64,000 nt of DNA from Nitrosomonas sp. (GTDB lineage Bacteria; Pseudomonadota; Gammaproteobacteria; Burkholderiales; Nitrosomonadaceae), in assembly GCA_016710135.1 (NCBI GenBank), contig JADJLM010000002.1, positions 124,001 through 188,000 of the forward strand. Direction: 5' to 3'. A model generated the notes under the pieces. It saw only the letters and a program-made list of their open reading frames with translations. It ran no database searches and was not told where the DNA came from. Shown here piece after piece: positions 38,698 through 48,800 of the stretch (within the stretch, counting starts at the first letter, position 1; every line of letters starts with the position of its first letter). Both the position numbers and the translations under genes were made by a program.

Positions 38698-39291
38698 TTA
38701 TTTTTTTACCCATTGTCCATTCAATTGAATCCAAGTACCTGCTGGAACTTTTTTGAAAATTTCTGATGCGTAGACTTTTCCAACCTGATCAGCACTAATA
38801 CCTTGCGCTGCAGCTTTTTCTTGATAAATCGTTTTCCGCTTAGCATTGATTGCGTCCACTTCTCCTTGAACGCTTGGTTCGCGTGCAACAACAAAGCCGT
38901 TGGTATTTTCTCCAATCATTCCGGATGCGCGAAGCTGTTCCAGATTATCTGACCACACTGGGAAAGCATGGAGCAATCCTAGCAATAGAATGCTGTTGAC
39001 TATGAGTAGCCAGTTTGTTTTTGTCGTCTTTTTTAGCAATGGGGGCATATCATTCTCCTTATCAAGCGCAAAATGTTTAGAAAACATCGGGGTTCGCTGC
39101 AATGTCTTTTTCGCTTCTTCTTCAAGCTTGACCCGAATATCTGCATCAAGCTTGATATTGAGGTTAATCGTAATTGGTTCTTGTGGCGACTCAACCTTTA
39201 CTGTAGGCGTACACGCCACAATCATCATTACCAACAAAGACAACAACGCAACCGCTAAGACTTGATCTCCCAATCGTATTATGTTGTGCAT
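38698..39291 (-). CDS. YnbE-like lipoprotein and YdbL-like (DUF1318) protein in one frame
   Basis: The first ~65 residues match YnbE: a signal ending LLVMMIVAC (lipobox) followed by TPTVKVESPQEPITINLNIK. From residue ~81 the sequence matches YdbL: a second signal segment (NWLLIVNSILLLGLLHAFP), then LRASGMIGENTNGFVVAREP and the C-terminal PAGTWIQLNGQWVKK. In E. coli these are separate genes downstream of ydbH. Here a good ribosome site AAGGAG lies 7 nt before the internal ATG (MPPLLKK), and one added T in the TTTT run near 39070 would create a TGA-TAA stop just before it. The fusion may therefore be a one-base artefact. The set works with YdbH in phospholipid traffic between membranes. Confidence 0.8.
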   Translation of the reverse strand: MHNIIRLGDQVLAVALLSLLVMMIVACTPTVKVESPQEPITINLNIKLDADIRVKLEEEAKKTLQRTPMFSKHFALDKENDMPPLLKKTTKTNWLLIVNSILLLGLLHAFPVWSDNLEQLRASGMIGENTNGFVVAREPSVQGEVDAINAKRKTIYQEKAAAQGISADQVGKVYASEIFKKVPAGTWIQLNGQWVKK

Positions 39292-39394
39292 GATTGCACT
39301 CCTTTAATAAAGTTATGCTTAGAGCTGCATTTCACTCGAGTTGCGTGAGCATAGCAGACTCATTGCTTTTATTGTAGGTTGCTCAAACTTAATC

Positions 39395-42300
39395 TTATCT
39401 GAACAAATCTTTTAAGATTTTATTGGATACGTCATAGCCTAAACTAATTGCCTTGAGAATTTTGTCCAAATTACTCGTCAGATTTATATTAAGCCGTATC
39501 ATTTTCCCTTCCTTAATCCCTGGGTTCTGGCCCAGTAATGAAAGTGTAACCGTTAGATCATGCGCTGCTGATTTGTTGATGGTTAACGATAATTCGGAAT
39601 AATGGAAATCTTGCAACGCATCAAGGACAAAATTCATTTCTGCACCAGCGTTAGCAAGCATCTGTGACGCTTTCTCAGATTGGAATCGCAAAATACCCGG
39701 CGATTTAGCCATGAGACGACCGTCGTCGATCGTGATTCGATGATCATGCAAGCGGATTGGAATACGCCCATCTAAACGACCTTCTCCTTCCAATCCATCA
39801 ATCTCAATTGAGTTAAAAAAACGCTTGAGATTGATGTCATTCAAAGTGAGGGTGATTTTGGCATCTCCTGATAGGGGATCGATCGTAACTGGTTCAACTG
39901 CTAAGGCCCCATCCCAAATAGCCAATTTAGCATCTTTAAGCTTTATCTGAGATTCACTATTCTGATTACTTTCGATTTGGTAGACAATGTTTAAGTTGTC
40001 GAGTGGGATACCAGGGTCGATGGTTTGAATATGAATCACTTGCTGCGGTAATGTGCTGATTGGTGATAGTTTGTCGAAATTAATGCGAGTGTTTAGCCCT
40101 TCTATCTTTAAAGTAGGATGGGTAAACGATAGATTGTCGACGACAATAACACCACTACTTTCCTGAACCCCTTTTTTTGACCAATCGACCTGAGCATGAG
40201 CATGAACCACGCCTTGTATATCCATTGTCTGCCCCAGCGTCGGAAGCAGATCGGATAGTTGAGTGCCACCTGGTGTGAAGTTAGTGGGGATTAAATTGAA
40301 TTTAAGATTACCCAAACCATTGATTAAATTCTGTTCCGCTTTGAGCTGAAAATATTTTAGGTTCGTCAAACCGCCTACCACATCAAGGGTATAAGTGTGC
40401 TGCTTTCCTTTTATTTTATCGTTAACGGTAGCTGAGAAGCTGTGCGGCGCAAAGAATGGCGTATCTGCGAGGTGATATAGCTTGCCAATCATAAGCTGTG
40501 CAAGTGGGTATTTCTTGGCTCCCAATGAAATGGAAGCCGCAATATCTTCTAATTTAATTTGAGATTGAGTGAGGAACACTGTTGCGCCAGTCCATTTTCC
40601 TTCAGCCTGATAAGGTTGACCCTTATCAAATTGCCCATTGAAGACAAATTTTCCAGGATTGATGTGTACTTCGATAGGTGCTGTTTGCGGCGTTAGCCAG
40701 ACTGAAAATGGCGTAAGGGTAGCGCTAACTTGGTGCTTTATCGAAAAATCATCAATATGTTGCTTCACATCAAAGCCTAGTTGAGAAATGGTTAAACGCA
40801 GCGGTTGCTTGATAGTAAGCTGCTTGGTGTTATCACTAAGCGCAAATAGAACCTGGCTTTGCTCGGTTAAGGCGATATTCCAGCCAACACCCTGAGCAGA
40901 AACCCTTATCGGAATATCGATAAGCATTTTGTGGGCGGTGAGTGATCCCAAATCAATGCGATCCATTTTGGTTGATAACATAAAATTGCCATTCCAGGAA
41001 TCGAATGTTCCGTGTGCAGTGCCTGATAACATTGCCCGCTCAATTTTTAGGCCAGGTACATTGACATCAAAAACCTTAAGGGTTAAATCTTTTAGCGCAA
41101 AGGTTGGTTGCGTTGCATGCGATCGATTGGCCTTAAGCTCAACCTGTCCACTGCCCATTAAATTGGCACGTGCTTGCGCGAAGCGCAGTGAAGCAAAAAA
41201 CTGGGTCGTAATATCAATATGGTTAGATTGCAAGCTCCAGCTTATTTGGGAAAGTCGATTTCGTTTCGCAGAATCGAATCGCAGTGCTCCTCCTTTTGCT
41301 ATGTCCTTACTCAAAGCAAGCGGTAAACCAGACTGAGCTAGCCAAACCGAATCAGCGCTGTCGAATTGGATAACGCTATCCGACGTCAGATTAACGTGAC
41401 CTATTCCTTTGGCGATTGCGATCTTAAAATCTAACTTTGCGTCTAGATTTGACAGCTTCTTTTCGTAGTTAAACGTATTTAAATCAAGTTGGGCATTTCC
41501 TTCAAATTGAATTTTTTCTAACCAACTCGGATTGCTTGATTTAGATATTTGAGAGGGAATCTGGCCAGTTCCATGCAATTTCAAGGAAAATGCTCCTGAG
41601 CTTGGTTGCTCCATCGCTAACCATCTCCAGGGATAGTATTTTGCAAGTCCTGCGGCGTTCAGGGAAACAACCAAATTAGGCGTAGCATGTGCTACTTTCA
41701 TCTGTAATTGAGCCGCTTCATTATTATCCGAAGCGAGTAGCTGTCCATCGAGCTGTGCACAGTGCTGGTTCAGTTGCAAATTAAGTGTTGCCTGCTTGAA
41801 CCTAGGGCTAATCAGCTCAGTTTCATCAGGAAGGGTAATTTCAAATAGATTCAATTCTGCATCGACATGATATGGCTGCAGCGCTGAAAGGATAAAAGCT
41901 GCTTTTCCATTCATACGCGTAACAGAGAGCTCGCGTCTATCGATCCCACCATTTACGATTAATAAATTACCGCGAATCGTTTCTCTAGCCTCAATCGTAA
42001 ATTTTGCTTGGCCATTGATGTTTCCTGCAAAGCTTTCTACTGCGAATTGCAAATCCCCTGACTGGGTTTGAGCGCTTGGTTCACGAATGCTGCCATTCAG
42101 CGTAATGAACACATTTCCTTTTGTTGAATTGATATTTAAGCTGATACTCAACTGTGAGATACCTGGAAGGACGATGTTTGAAGTACTGCTTTCTCCAGGA
42201 GAATCGATGATGGGTTGTAGCGATCCGAATAATGGTTCTGTTCCGTCTAGCGCTAACCACAGGGTAATGCCCTTGATTTCCACCATATTGAGCATTCCAC

Positions 42301-42562
42301 GCAGTAAGTGACTCAAGGACCAAGTTAGATTGATTTCATCGATGCTTAGCTCATTGTTTGTTCCTAATATCAAATTATGTAACGATACGCCCTGCAATGA
42401 AATATTACGGATAGTCAATGATTGCAAAGGAACATTTCTTGTATGAAACTGTTGCGTTATCAACGCTTCAAGAATCAAATTTCGAGAAAAATAAAGACCA
42501 ATGCCACTGAGTGTTATAAATCCCATCAAAATGAGAATCGCATTTCTTATAAACTTTTTCAT
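39395..42562 (-). CDS. ydbH: YdbH family AsmA-like intermembrane bridge protein
   Basis: YdbH-family proteins span the periplasm and support lipid transfer to the outer membrane. The 1055-residue protein has an N-terminal membrane anchor (NAILILMGFITLSGIGLYF), then long beta-rich repeats of the AsmA/DUF748 kind, and near the C-terminus the family region FNSIEIDGLEGEGRLDGRIP followed by MAKSPGILRFQSEKASQM. The YnbE and YdbL equivalents follow directly, as in E. coli. It is divergent from the cyclase gene with only 49 bp between the starts. Confidence 0.86.
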   Translation of the reverse strand: MKKFIRNAILILMGFITLSGIGLYFSRNLILEALITQQFHTRNVPLQSLTIRNISLQGVSLHNLILGTNNELSIDEINLTWSLSHLLRGMLNMVEIKGITLWLALDGTEPLFGSLQPIIDSPGESSTSNIVLPGISQLSISLNINSTKGNVFITLNGSIREPSAQTQSGDLQFAVESFAGNINGQAKFTIEARETIRGNLLIVNGGIDRRELSVTRMNGKAAFILSALQPYHVDAELNLFEITLPDETELISPRFKQATLNLQLNQHCAQLDGQLLASDNNEAAQLQMKVAHATPNLVVSLNAAGLAKYYPWRWLAMEQPSSGAFSLKLHGTGQIPSQISKSSNPSWLEKIQFEGNAQLDLNTFNYEKKLSNLDAKLDFKIAIAKGIGHVNLTSDSVIQFDSADSVWLAQSGLPLALSKDIAKGGALRFDSAKRNRLSQISWSLQSNHIDITTQFFASLRFAQARANLMGSGQVELKANRSHATQPTFALKDLTLKVFDVNVPGLKIERAMLSGTAHGTFDSWNGNFMLSTKMDRIDLGSLTAHKMLIDIPIRVSAQGVGWNIALTEQSQVLFALSDNTKQLTIKQPLRLTISQLGFDVKQHIDDFSIKHQVSATLTPFSVWLTPQTAPIEVHINPGKFVFNGQFDKGQPYQAEGKWTGATVFLTQSQIKLEDIAASISLGAKKYPLAQLMIGKLYHLADTPFFAPHSFSATVNDKIKGKQHTYTLDVVGGLTNLKYFQLKAEQNLINGLGNLKFNLIPTNFTPGGTQLSDLLPTLGQTMDIQGVVHAHAQVDWSKKGVQESSGVIVVDNLSFTHPTLKIEGLNTRINFDKLSPISTLPQQVIHIQTIDPGIPLDNLNIVYQIESNQNSESQIKLKDAKLAIWDGALAVEPVTIDPLSGDAKITLTLNDINLKRFFNSIEIDGLEGEGRLDGRIPIRLHDHRITIDDGRLMAKSPGILRFQSEKASQMLANAGAEMNFVLDALQDFHYSELSLTINKSAAHDLTVTLSLLGQNPGIKEGKMIRLNINLTSNLDKILKAISLGYDVSNKILKDLFR

Positions 42563-42611
42563 TGCTAGGCTTATTCAGTGCTGTGATTGAGGCAATAGTT
42601 TCGTTAGTATC

Positions 42612-44831
42612 ATGAACCGTAAATTAGCACAATTCTGCTTATTGGCCGCTTTTTCAATTTTTGGAGGATGTATTGTCTTTTTTGCCACCAATGCTGAAAG
42701 AGATTTTGGCTTGGTCAAGCTATTTGAGATTAGGGGGAAGCGTGTGCCTCCTGAAGCAGTTGTGATCATCGCTATGGATGAGCAATCTGAAGCTTCCTTT
42801 TCAGAAGCTTCTTCAGGGATCAATCAAGAGCAATTGATCCACTGGCGTCAATTTCATGCGAAGCTGATACAGGAACTCCAAAAACAATCAGTAAAACTAA
42901 TCATCTTTGATTTACAGTTTATTCAATCGATACCCGCACAAGACCAGTTACTAGCAGCCGCAATGCAGCGGGCAGGAAATGTATTAATCAGCGAATGTAT
43001 CCAAAAAATTTCGCTATCGAATACAGACAGCATGTTTTCTGGTAGAGATGACTGCGCAAGTGGCCATAGAGCCCCTTTCATCAGCAAAGAGAGCGGATCT
43101 GAGCAAATGGGTGCAATGCTGACAGGAGTGCGCAAAATTGTGCCGACACGTGTCATTGCTGATGCCGCATTAGACCGGGCACCATTCTATCTTCCTGATC
43201 AACTGCGGCATCCAACCATTCAAGAAGTCTGGATGTATTTTGATGTGCTGGCTGAACATCCGAGCCTGCCGTTAGTTGCTTGGGTAAATTATCTTCAGCG
43301 CGAAGGGTTATTGCACAATACTATCCCCGCTAACCAAGTCGCATCTATCTGGCTTGCTCAGCAAAGGGCTAGCTGCAAGGCTACCCCGCAGCAATTTACT
43401 TTGAATAAATCTATAGATCCAAGTTTAAGAAATAAACTCCAACAAATCATCTGTGGCAGCGATTCGCGCTATTTGAATTATTATGGCCCTCCTAAAAGTA
43501 TAAAAATCCTACCTTATAAGGATGTTTATAATGGCCAAGTTAATGATCTGCACGACAAGATAGTATTCGTCGGTAAATTAAATACCCTGTTTGCGCAAGG
43601 AAAAGCTGATTTCTTCCCAACTCCTTTTGCGGAAGATCAAACCGGAAGAATGGCGGGTGTAGAGATTTTGGCAACACAATTCTCTAATCTATTAAACGAT
43701 CAATTTCTTGAAATACCAACTCCTCCGATCCTGATTATTGTTGGTTTTGGCTTTGGTATTAGCTTACTGCTCGTTTTGTTTAGGGGATTTAGTGGGTTAG
43801 CGGTGAGTTTTGCTGGCTTCTGTACTTCTGCCGGATTCAGCATTTATCGATTCCATAGCGCTATCTGGTTACCGATCATTGTTCCTTTTTGGCAATTACT
43901 GATCAGCTATGCAGTTTACCTGGTTTGGTTGATCAACGATTTATTGAAGGAAAGGAAATATATTTATGAATTCATCAAAAAAGTTTTCCCACAGTGGGCT
44001 GATTTAATTCCGCATTTACCCAAATTTTGGGATACAAAGGACGAATCGTTTGAACGTCAGAATGTACCAAGCATCTGTCTTGCAACCGATATCCAAGGCT
44101 ATACGAAAACGGCGCAGCGGTTAGAAAAAACCGGGAGCTTGGAAAAGCTGCTGAAGTCGTATTACCAAGTGCTAGGGCAGCCGATTGCAGCCAATAAGGG
44201 TTATATTGCAAACATTCAGGGTGATGCCATGATGGCGATGTGGATCGACCGACCGGTTGCTATATCGAGGTATGCGGCTTGTGTTGCGGCATTAGAAATG
44301 CAACAGGAAGTCAGTAAGTTTAACGAACGTTCCCAATTGGGTTCATTACCAACGCGTATCGGAATAAACGAGGGCGGCATCAATCTGATCTGTATCAGAT
44401 CTGCGGGATCTCTATTTTATAATCCTTTTGGGGATGCCCTTAATACAGCGTCTCGAATAGAAGGCGTTAACAAATATCTCAAAACGCATATTCTCGCTGC
44501 AAGCGCTATCATCGATGGTTTGACCGATATTATTTATAGACCAGTAGGTAGGTTTCGTTTGATTGGTAAAGAAGAACCCATGGCTTTGGTGGAAATTATC
44601 GGGATAGGCAAGCTGTCAGCTCATCTCAATTACCCATGTTATGAAAAATTTTCAGATGGCTTGAAGCTATTTCAGCAAGGTCAATGGGAACAGGCAGAAG
44701 CTATTTTCAGAAGTATTTTAGATCGTTATGGGTACGATGGCCCAACAGAATTTTACTTGGTGCAGACTCAGCAGAATCAACAGCTTGAACCTTCAAATTG
44801 GGACGGTACCGTTGTTTTAGAAGGTAAATAA
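42612..44831 (+). CDS. CHASE2-domain class III nucleotidyl cyclase
   Basis: The 739-residue protein has an N-terminal helix (AQFCLLAAFSIFGGCIVFFA), a large extracytoplasmic CHASE2 sensor domain (residues ~30-365; VVIIAMDEQSEASF, KLIIFDLQF), three membrane helices (~370-441), and a cytoplasmic class III cyclase domain (~485-660). Metal Asp residues are in CLATDIQGYTKTA and IQGDAMMAMW, and the transition-state Asn/Arg are in FGDALNTASRIEG. The positions that usually specify adenine (Lys before GD, Asp before xxGD) are Asn here, so ATP is not certain as the substrate. A Crp-like regulator lies convergent just downstream, supporting a cyclic-nucleotide pathway. Confidence 0.9.
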   Translation: MNRKLAQFCLLAAFSIFGGCIVFFATNAERDFGLVKLFEIRGKRVPPEAVVIIAMDEQSEASFSEASSGINQEQLIHWRQFHAKLIQELQKQSVKLIIFDLQFIQSIPAQDQLLAAAMQRAGNVLISECIQKISLSNTDSMFSGRDDCASGHRAPFISKESGSEQMGAMLTGVRKIVPTRVIADAALDRAPFYLPDQLRHPTIQEVWMYFDVLAEHPSLPLVAWVNYLQREGLLHNTIPANQVASIWLAQQRASCKATPQQFTLNKSIDPSLRNKLQQIICGSDSRYLNYYGPPKSIKILPYKDVYNGQVNDLHDKIVFVGKLNTLFAQGKADFFPTPFAEDQTGRMAGVEILATQFSNLLNDQFLEIPTPPILIIVGFGFGISLLLVLFRGFSGLAVSFAGFCTSAGFSIYRFHSAIWLPIIVPFWQLLISYAVYLVWLINDLLKERKYIYEFIKKVFPQWADLIPHLPKFWDTKDESFERQNVPSICLATDIQGYTKTAQRLEKTGSLEKLLKSYYQVLGQPIAANKGYIANIQGDAMMAMWIDRPVAISRYAACVAALEMQQEVSKFNERSQLGSLPTRIGINEGGINLICIRSAGSLFYNPFGDALNTASRIEGVNKYLKTHILAASAIIDGLTDIIYRPVGRFRLIGKEEPMALVEIIGIGKLSAHLNYPCYEKFSDGLKLFQQGQWEQAEAIFRSILDRYGYDGPTEFYLVQTQQNQQLEPSNWDGTVVLEGK

Positions 44832-44844
44832 TTTCAGTACTTAC

Positions 44845-44871
44845 AAATTACCAAGCAGAAGGTAATTTTTT
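44845..44871 (+). terminator. Terminator of the cyclase gene, overlapping the crp-like gene end
   Basis: Arms AAATTACC and GGTAATTT (8 bp) flank an 8-nt loop and run into a T tract (TTTTTT). It lies 14 bp after the cyclase stop, inside the last codons of the convergent regulator gene. Confidence 0.5.
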
Positions 44872-45516
44872 CTCGATAATGACTCTGCCCTTATCTTTTT
44901 CTTCAACAAGATATCCTCCTTTAACAAGTCCATTATAGATGCGGCTAACATGCTCCCTGCTGCAACCAATGCGTAATGCCATCGACTGCTTGGTTATTGG
45001 AGATTCAATAATGCATTTACCCGCTTCATCCTGCTTCGAGAGATCAAGGAGTAGTTTACATAAGCGACCATAAACATCGAGTAATGCCATACTTTGAGCA
45101 ATCGAGGTTACAAACCGAATTCTTTGACAGAGATAGCTGATTACTCCTTTAACAATCATATGATTATGTTCAATGAGGCGTAGAAAATCTGTTTTATGCA
45201 GCACGATAAATACGCTCTTTTCTAATGTGACGATACTGGCCGAGCGAGGATGATCATCCAGCAAAGACAGCTCACCAAAATTATCTCCGTACTTTAACGT
45301 CGATAATACAAACTGCTCACCATTTTCATTGGTGACCATGACATCAACCTTTCCCTCCTTAATCAAATACATCGCATCCGATGTATCACCTTCATTAATG
45401 AGCATGGTATTGCGGGGAATCGTCCTGGTTTTAGTTAGCTCAGCAACAATTCTTAATTCAGCATCACCAAGATGACTGAATAGCTCGTTACTTTTTAATA
45501 AATCAATCGTTTCCAT
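44848..45516 (-). CDS. Crp/Fnr-family transcription regulator with cyclic-nucleotide-binding domain
   Basis: The 222-residue protein has an N-terminal cNMP-binding domain with the phosphate cassette DNFGELSLLDDHPRSASIV, keeping the Gly-Glu and Arg-Ser seen in cAMP-binding CRP. A dimer helix follows (YLCQRIRFVTSIAQSMALLD), then a Crp-type winged helix near residues 170-215. The recognition helix ALRIGCSREHVSRIYNGLV keeps the Ser-Arg-Glu...Arg residues that contact TGTGA in E. coli CRP. No Fnr-type Cys cluster is present. A perfect CRP box lies 52 bp before its start. The neighbour genes are a cyclase and the FecR-TPR-barrel gene. Confidence 0.92.
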   Translation of the reverse strand: METIDLLKSNELFSHLGDAELRIVAELTKTRTIPRNTMLINEGDTSDAMYLIKEGKVDVMVTNENGEQFVLSTLKYGDNFGELSLLDDHPRSASIVTLEKSVFIVLHKTDFLRLIEHNHMIVKGVISYLCQRIRFVTSIAQSMALLDVYGRLCKLLLDLSKQDEAGKCIIESPITKQSMALRIGCSREHVSRIYNGLVKGGYLVEEKDKGRVIIEKKLPSAW

Positions 45517-45567
45517 AGCATTAATTCGTTTCTTACCTTCTGGGGTATATAAAAATCACGCATTGCT

Positions 45568-45583
45568 TGTGAAATAGATCACA
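45568..45583. promoter_or_regulatory. Perfect CRP-type operator TGTGA-N6-TCACA
   Basis: The sequence TGTGAAATAGATCACA is a perfect match to the symmetric CRP consensus. It lies 52 bp upstream of the Crp-like gene start and about 279 bp upstream of the divergent FecR-TPR gene. The neighbouring regulator has the matching recognition-helix residues, so autoregulation is a reasonable inference. Confidence 0.7.
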
Positions 45584-45672
45584 GAATAGTTCAGCTCGCA
45601 TCTATATCATATATCTACTTAGCTTTCTAAATTTCATTATTAGTTCTAATTTACGATAAAACTTCAATTTCT

Positions 45673-45686
45673 TTGATCTGAGTCAA
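45673..45686. promoter_or_regulatory. Possible Fnr/Dnr-like box TTGAT-N4-GTCAA
   Basis: TTGATCTGAGTCAA differs at one position from the TTGAT-N4-ATCAA consensus, about 176 bp before the FecR-TPR gene. Such sites occur by chance in AT-rich DNA, so this is weak. Confidence 0.3.
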
Positions 45687-45861
45687 AATGTAATTTTCAT
45701 AAAACTGAGAGAATATGCTTAATCGTTTTGGTTTCCTTAATGAAAAGGATTTGGCAGAAATGATTATCTTGTCATATACTGCTAACCATTCTGCAGGAAT
45801 GGTTAATTGGCAGCAAAGTAGAATCAGAAGTGGCTTTAAACATAATAAGAAAATCTTGATA

Positions 45862-48800
45862 ATGAATTGCCATAACAAGCATAATTTCAAAGCACTTCTA
45901 TCTTTTCTATTTTTATATCTATTTATTTTTTCCTACCATAAATGTTTTGCAGAAACACAGCCCGGAATTTGTAAAAGTCGGTCTGCTGCGCAACTGAATT
46001 CAATCCAAGGTGAGCTATGGATTGATGTCACAGGAGCCGGCCAATGGCAATTAGTCAATCAAACGCAGCAATTATGCGAAGGCAGCCGCATCAAAGTGGG
46101 TACCAATAGTCGTGCCTCAATTCGATTACCCAATAATATTTTGTTGCGCCTCGATGAAGGTACGGTTCTCACGCTAAAAGGCATTGCAGCCGATCAACCA
46201 ACGTTGCTGGACCTATTGAAGGGATTTATTCATTTTCTCAGTCGTACGCCTACGCGATTGGAAATTACCACGCCGATTGCCAATGCTGGTCCCGAAGGGA
46301 CTGAATTTGTACTGAAGGTTGATGACCAGGCCGCATCATTGTGGGTGTATGAAGGGAGCGTGAAGTTTTTCAATACTCAAGGCAGTCTACACCTTAATCC
46401 CGGGGAAGCAGCACAAGCACTACTCGGTCAAGCACCTCATACCCAGCTCGATGTTAAGCCCCTCGATGCCGTGCAATGGGCGCTGTATTATCCCGCGATT
46501 ATCGATCCCCGTGTAATCGAACAACAGCTTCCTCAAGCTTTGCAATCCAGTGTTCGTGAATCACTGGAATACTACCGCCAGGGTAATGCATTTGAAGCAC
46601 TCTCTGTACTGGAAACGCTGGATAAAATACCCTCAACGCGCAACTCCTCACTTACCGTGCCGGCCTTTATTTGACGTTTGGTCGTGTAACAGAAGCAAGA
46701 AACGATATCGCGCCAGCTCTCCAAACTCAACCCAATGACAGCGAAGCCTATGCGTTACAAGCGATTATCGCAGTAGTGCAAAACGATAAAAAAACCGCAT
46801 TACAACATGCGCAACAAGCCGTTGATATAGACCGCACTTCACCGACCGCACGATTGGCGCTTTCTTATGCGTATCAGGCCCATTTTCAAATTGAAGAAGC
46901 TCTAGGTAGTGTCGAAGAAGCCCTGCGCCTCGATGGTAAAAATGCTTTGGTTTGGGCACGCTTATCAGAATTACAAATGTCTACCGGCTATCTCGACCGT
47001 GCATTGGAATCCGCACAACAAGCAGTGAGCCTTAATCCTAACTTAGGGAAAACCCAAACCGTATTAGGATTTGCGCATCTATTACAGATCGACACTGCGA
47101 AAGCGAAAGAAACCTTTACTAAAGCTATTCAGTTTGATCAAGCCGACCCCATGCCGCGACTTGGGTTAGGGTTGGCGCTCATTCGCGAAGGTAAGCTTGA
47201 AGCAGGGCGCATCGAGCTTGAAACGGCTGCGAGTTTAGATCCTGCTAATTCCCTGGTGCGTAGCTACTTGGGTAAGGCTTACTTTGAAGAAAAGCGCTAT
47301 ACACTTGCTGGAACACAATTTGATCTCGCCAAAGAACGCGATCCCAATGATCCCACCCCTTGGTTTTATGATGCGATTCAGAAGCAAACGCAGAATCGCC
47401 CAGTAGAAGCATTACGCGATATTCAAAAATCCATCGAACTCAACAACAACCGTGCCGTGTATCGTTCCAAATTACTCCTAGACAAAGACGAAGCAGCGAG
47501 AGGCTCTAGCCTTGCCAGAATCTATGACAATCTGGGATTTGAGAAACGTGCGATTATGGAAACCGCAAAATCGTTAAGCCATGATCCATCGAACCATTCA
47601 GCACACCGCTTCTTAGCGGATGCTTATGTGAACATACCGCGCCATGAAATTGCGCGCGTCAGTGAATTACTGCAAGCGCAATTGTTACAACCGATCAATG
47701 TTAATCCGGTACAACCAAGATTAGCAGTCGCTGATTTAAACATTATTACCGGAACAGGGCCCGCAGCATTAGGATTTAATGAATTTGCGCCACTGACGGA
47801 ACGCAATAAACCGCAACTCGTTGCTTCAGGATTATTCGGATCCAACAGTACCTTAGGTAATGAAGTTGTAGCTTCCGCAGTTTATGACAAAGCATCGATT
47901 AGCGTGGGGCAATTTCATTACGATACCAAGGGATTTAGGCAAAATAACGATCAAACTCACAATGTTTATAACGCATTCATGCAGTATGCGGTTACGCCTA
48001 AATTAAACGTTCAAACTGAACTGAGGCACCGTGATAAAGAGTATGGGGATTTAGAATCAAATTTTGATCAAAAATTATTTGACTCCGATCGAAGGCGTAC
48101 CATTAATGAAGATCTTGCTCGTGGAGGTTTTCGATACTCGCTATCTCAGAAACATAATTTTGTCGGATCGTTTATGTATAGCGATCGTAAAGGGAAAGAT
48201 TCATTTAGTGATCCTGCTACTGCTGAATCTCCATTACAGGGTACACAAATTGTACGCGATCAGATTATTCAAAATTTGAATGGCCACCAATCAGAAGTTC
48301 AATATCTATTTACTGGGAATCATATCAATATTGTTGCTGGAGGAGGCTATTACCAATTTTTGAATAAGCCAGGGCAACTCAGTAAATACAGTGTTATTGA
48401 TAATGATTTATTTTTAAAAAACGATCCAGAATTTGTAGCTGCTTTTACAGGAGATTTAAGTCCAAATGGTCTGGTTACAAATCAACCTAATATTAAGCCA
48501 GAAAAAAGTAATGGATATATCTATACTAATTTCAATTTCTTGAAAAACATGAGTTGGACGATGGGGGTTAGTTATGCTGCTTATGATCCACATCAAGGTA
48601 GATCTTATAACGATGATGGTAGCCCAGGGGATCGTTTTAAAATAAATAAAGCAAGTCCAAAATTTGGAATGCAATGGGATATTTTGCAAAATCTGCGGTT
48701 TCGCTTTGCGTGGTTTGAGACGGTTAAATCAGCCCTAGTCGCCAATCAAACTCTCGAGCCGACCCAAATAGCAGGATTCAACCAATTTTTTGATGATATA

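Larger units (their letters stand above)
45517..45861. other. 345-bp divergent regulatory region between crp-like and FecR-TPR genes
   Basis: No convincing gene lies here; an open frame runs from 45715 into the FecR-TPR gene, but the paralogue comparison places the true start at 45862. It contains the CRP-type box at 45568-45583 and the Fnr-like box at 45673-45686. Confidence 0.6.

Noticed and set aside
45715..45861. N-terminal extension of the second FecR-TPR gene from 45715
   Set aside because: The paralogue starts at the position equivalent to 45862, and the sequence around both ATGs is conserved; the extension would place residues before the signal peptide.
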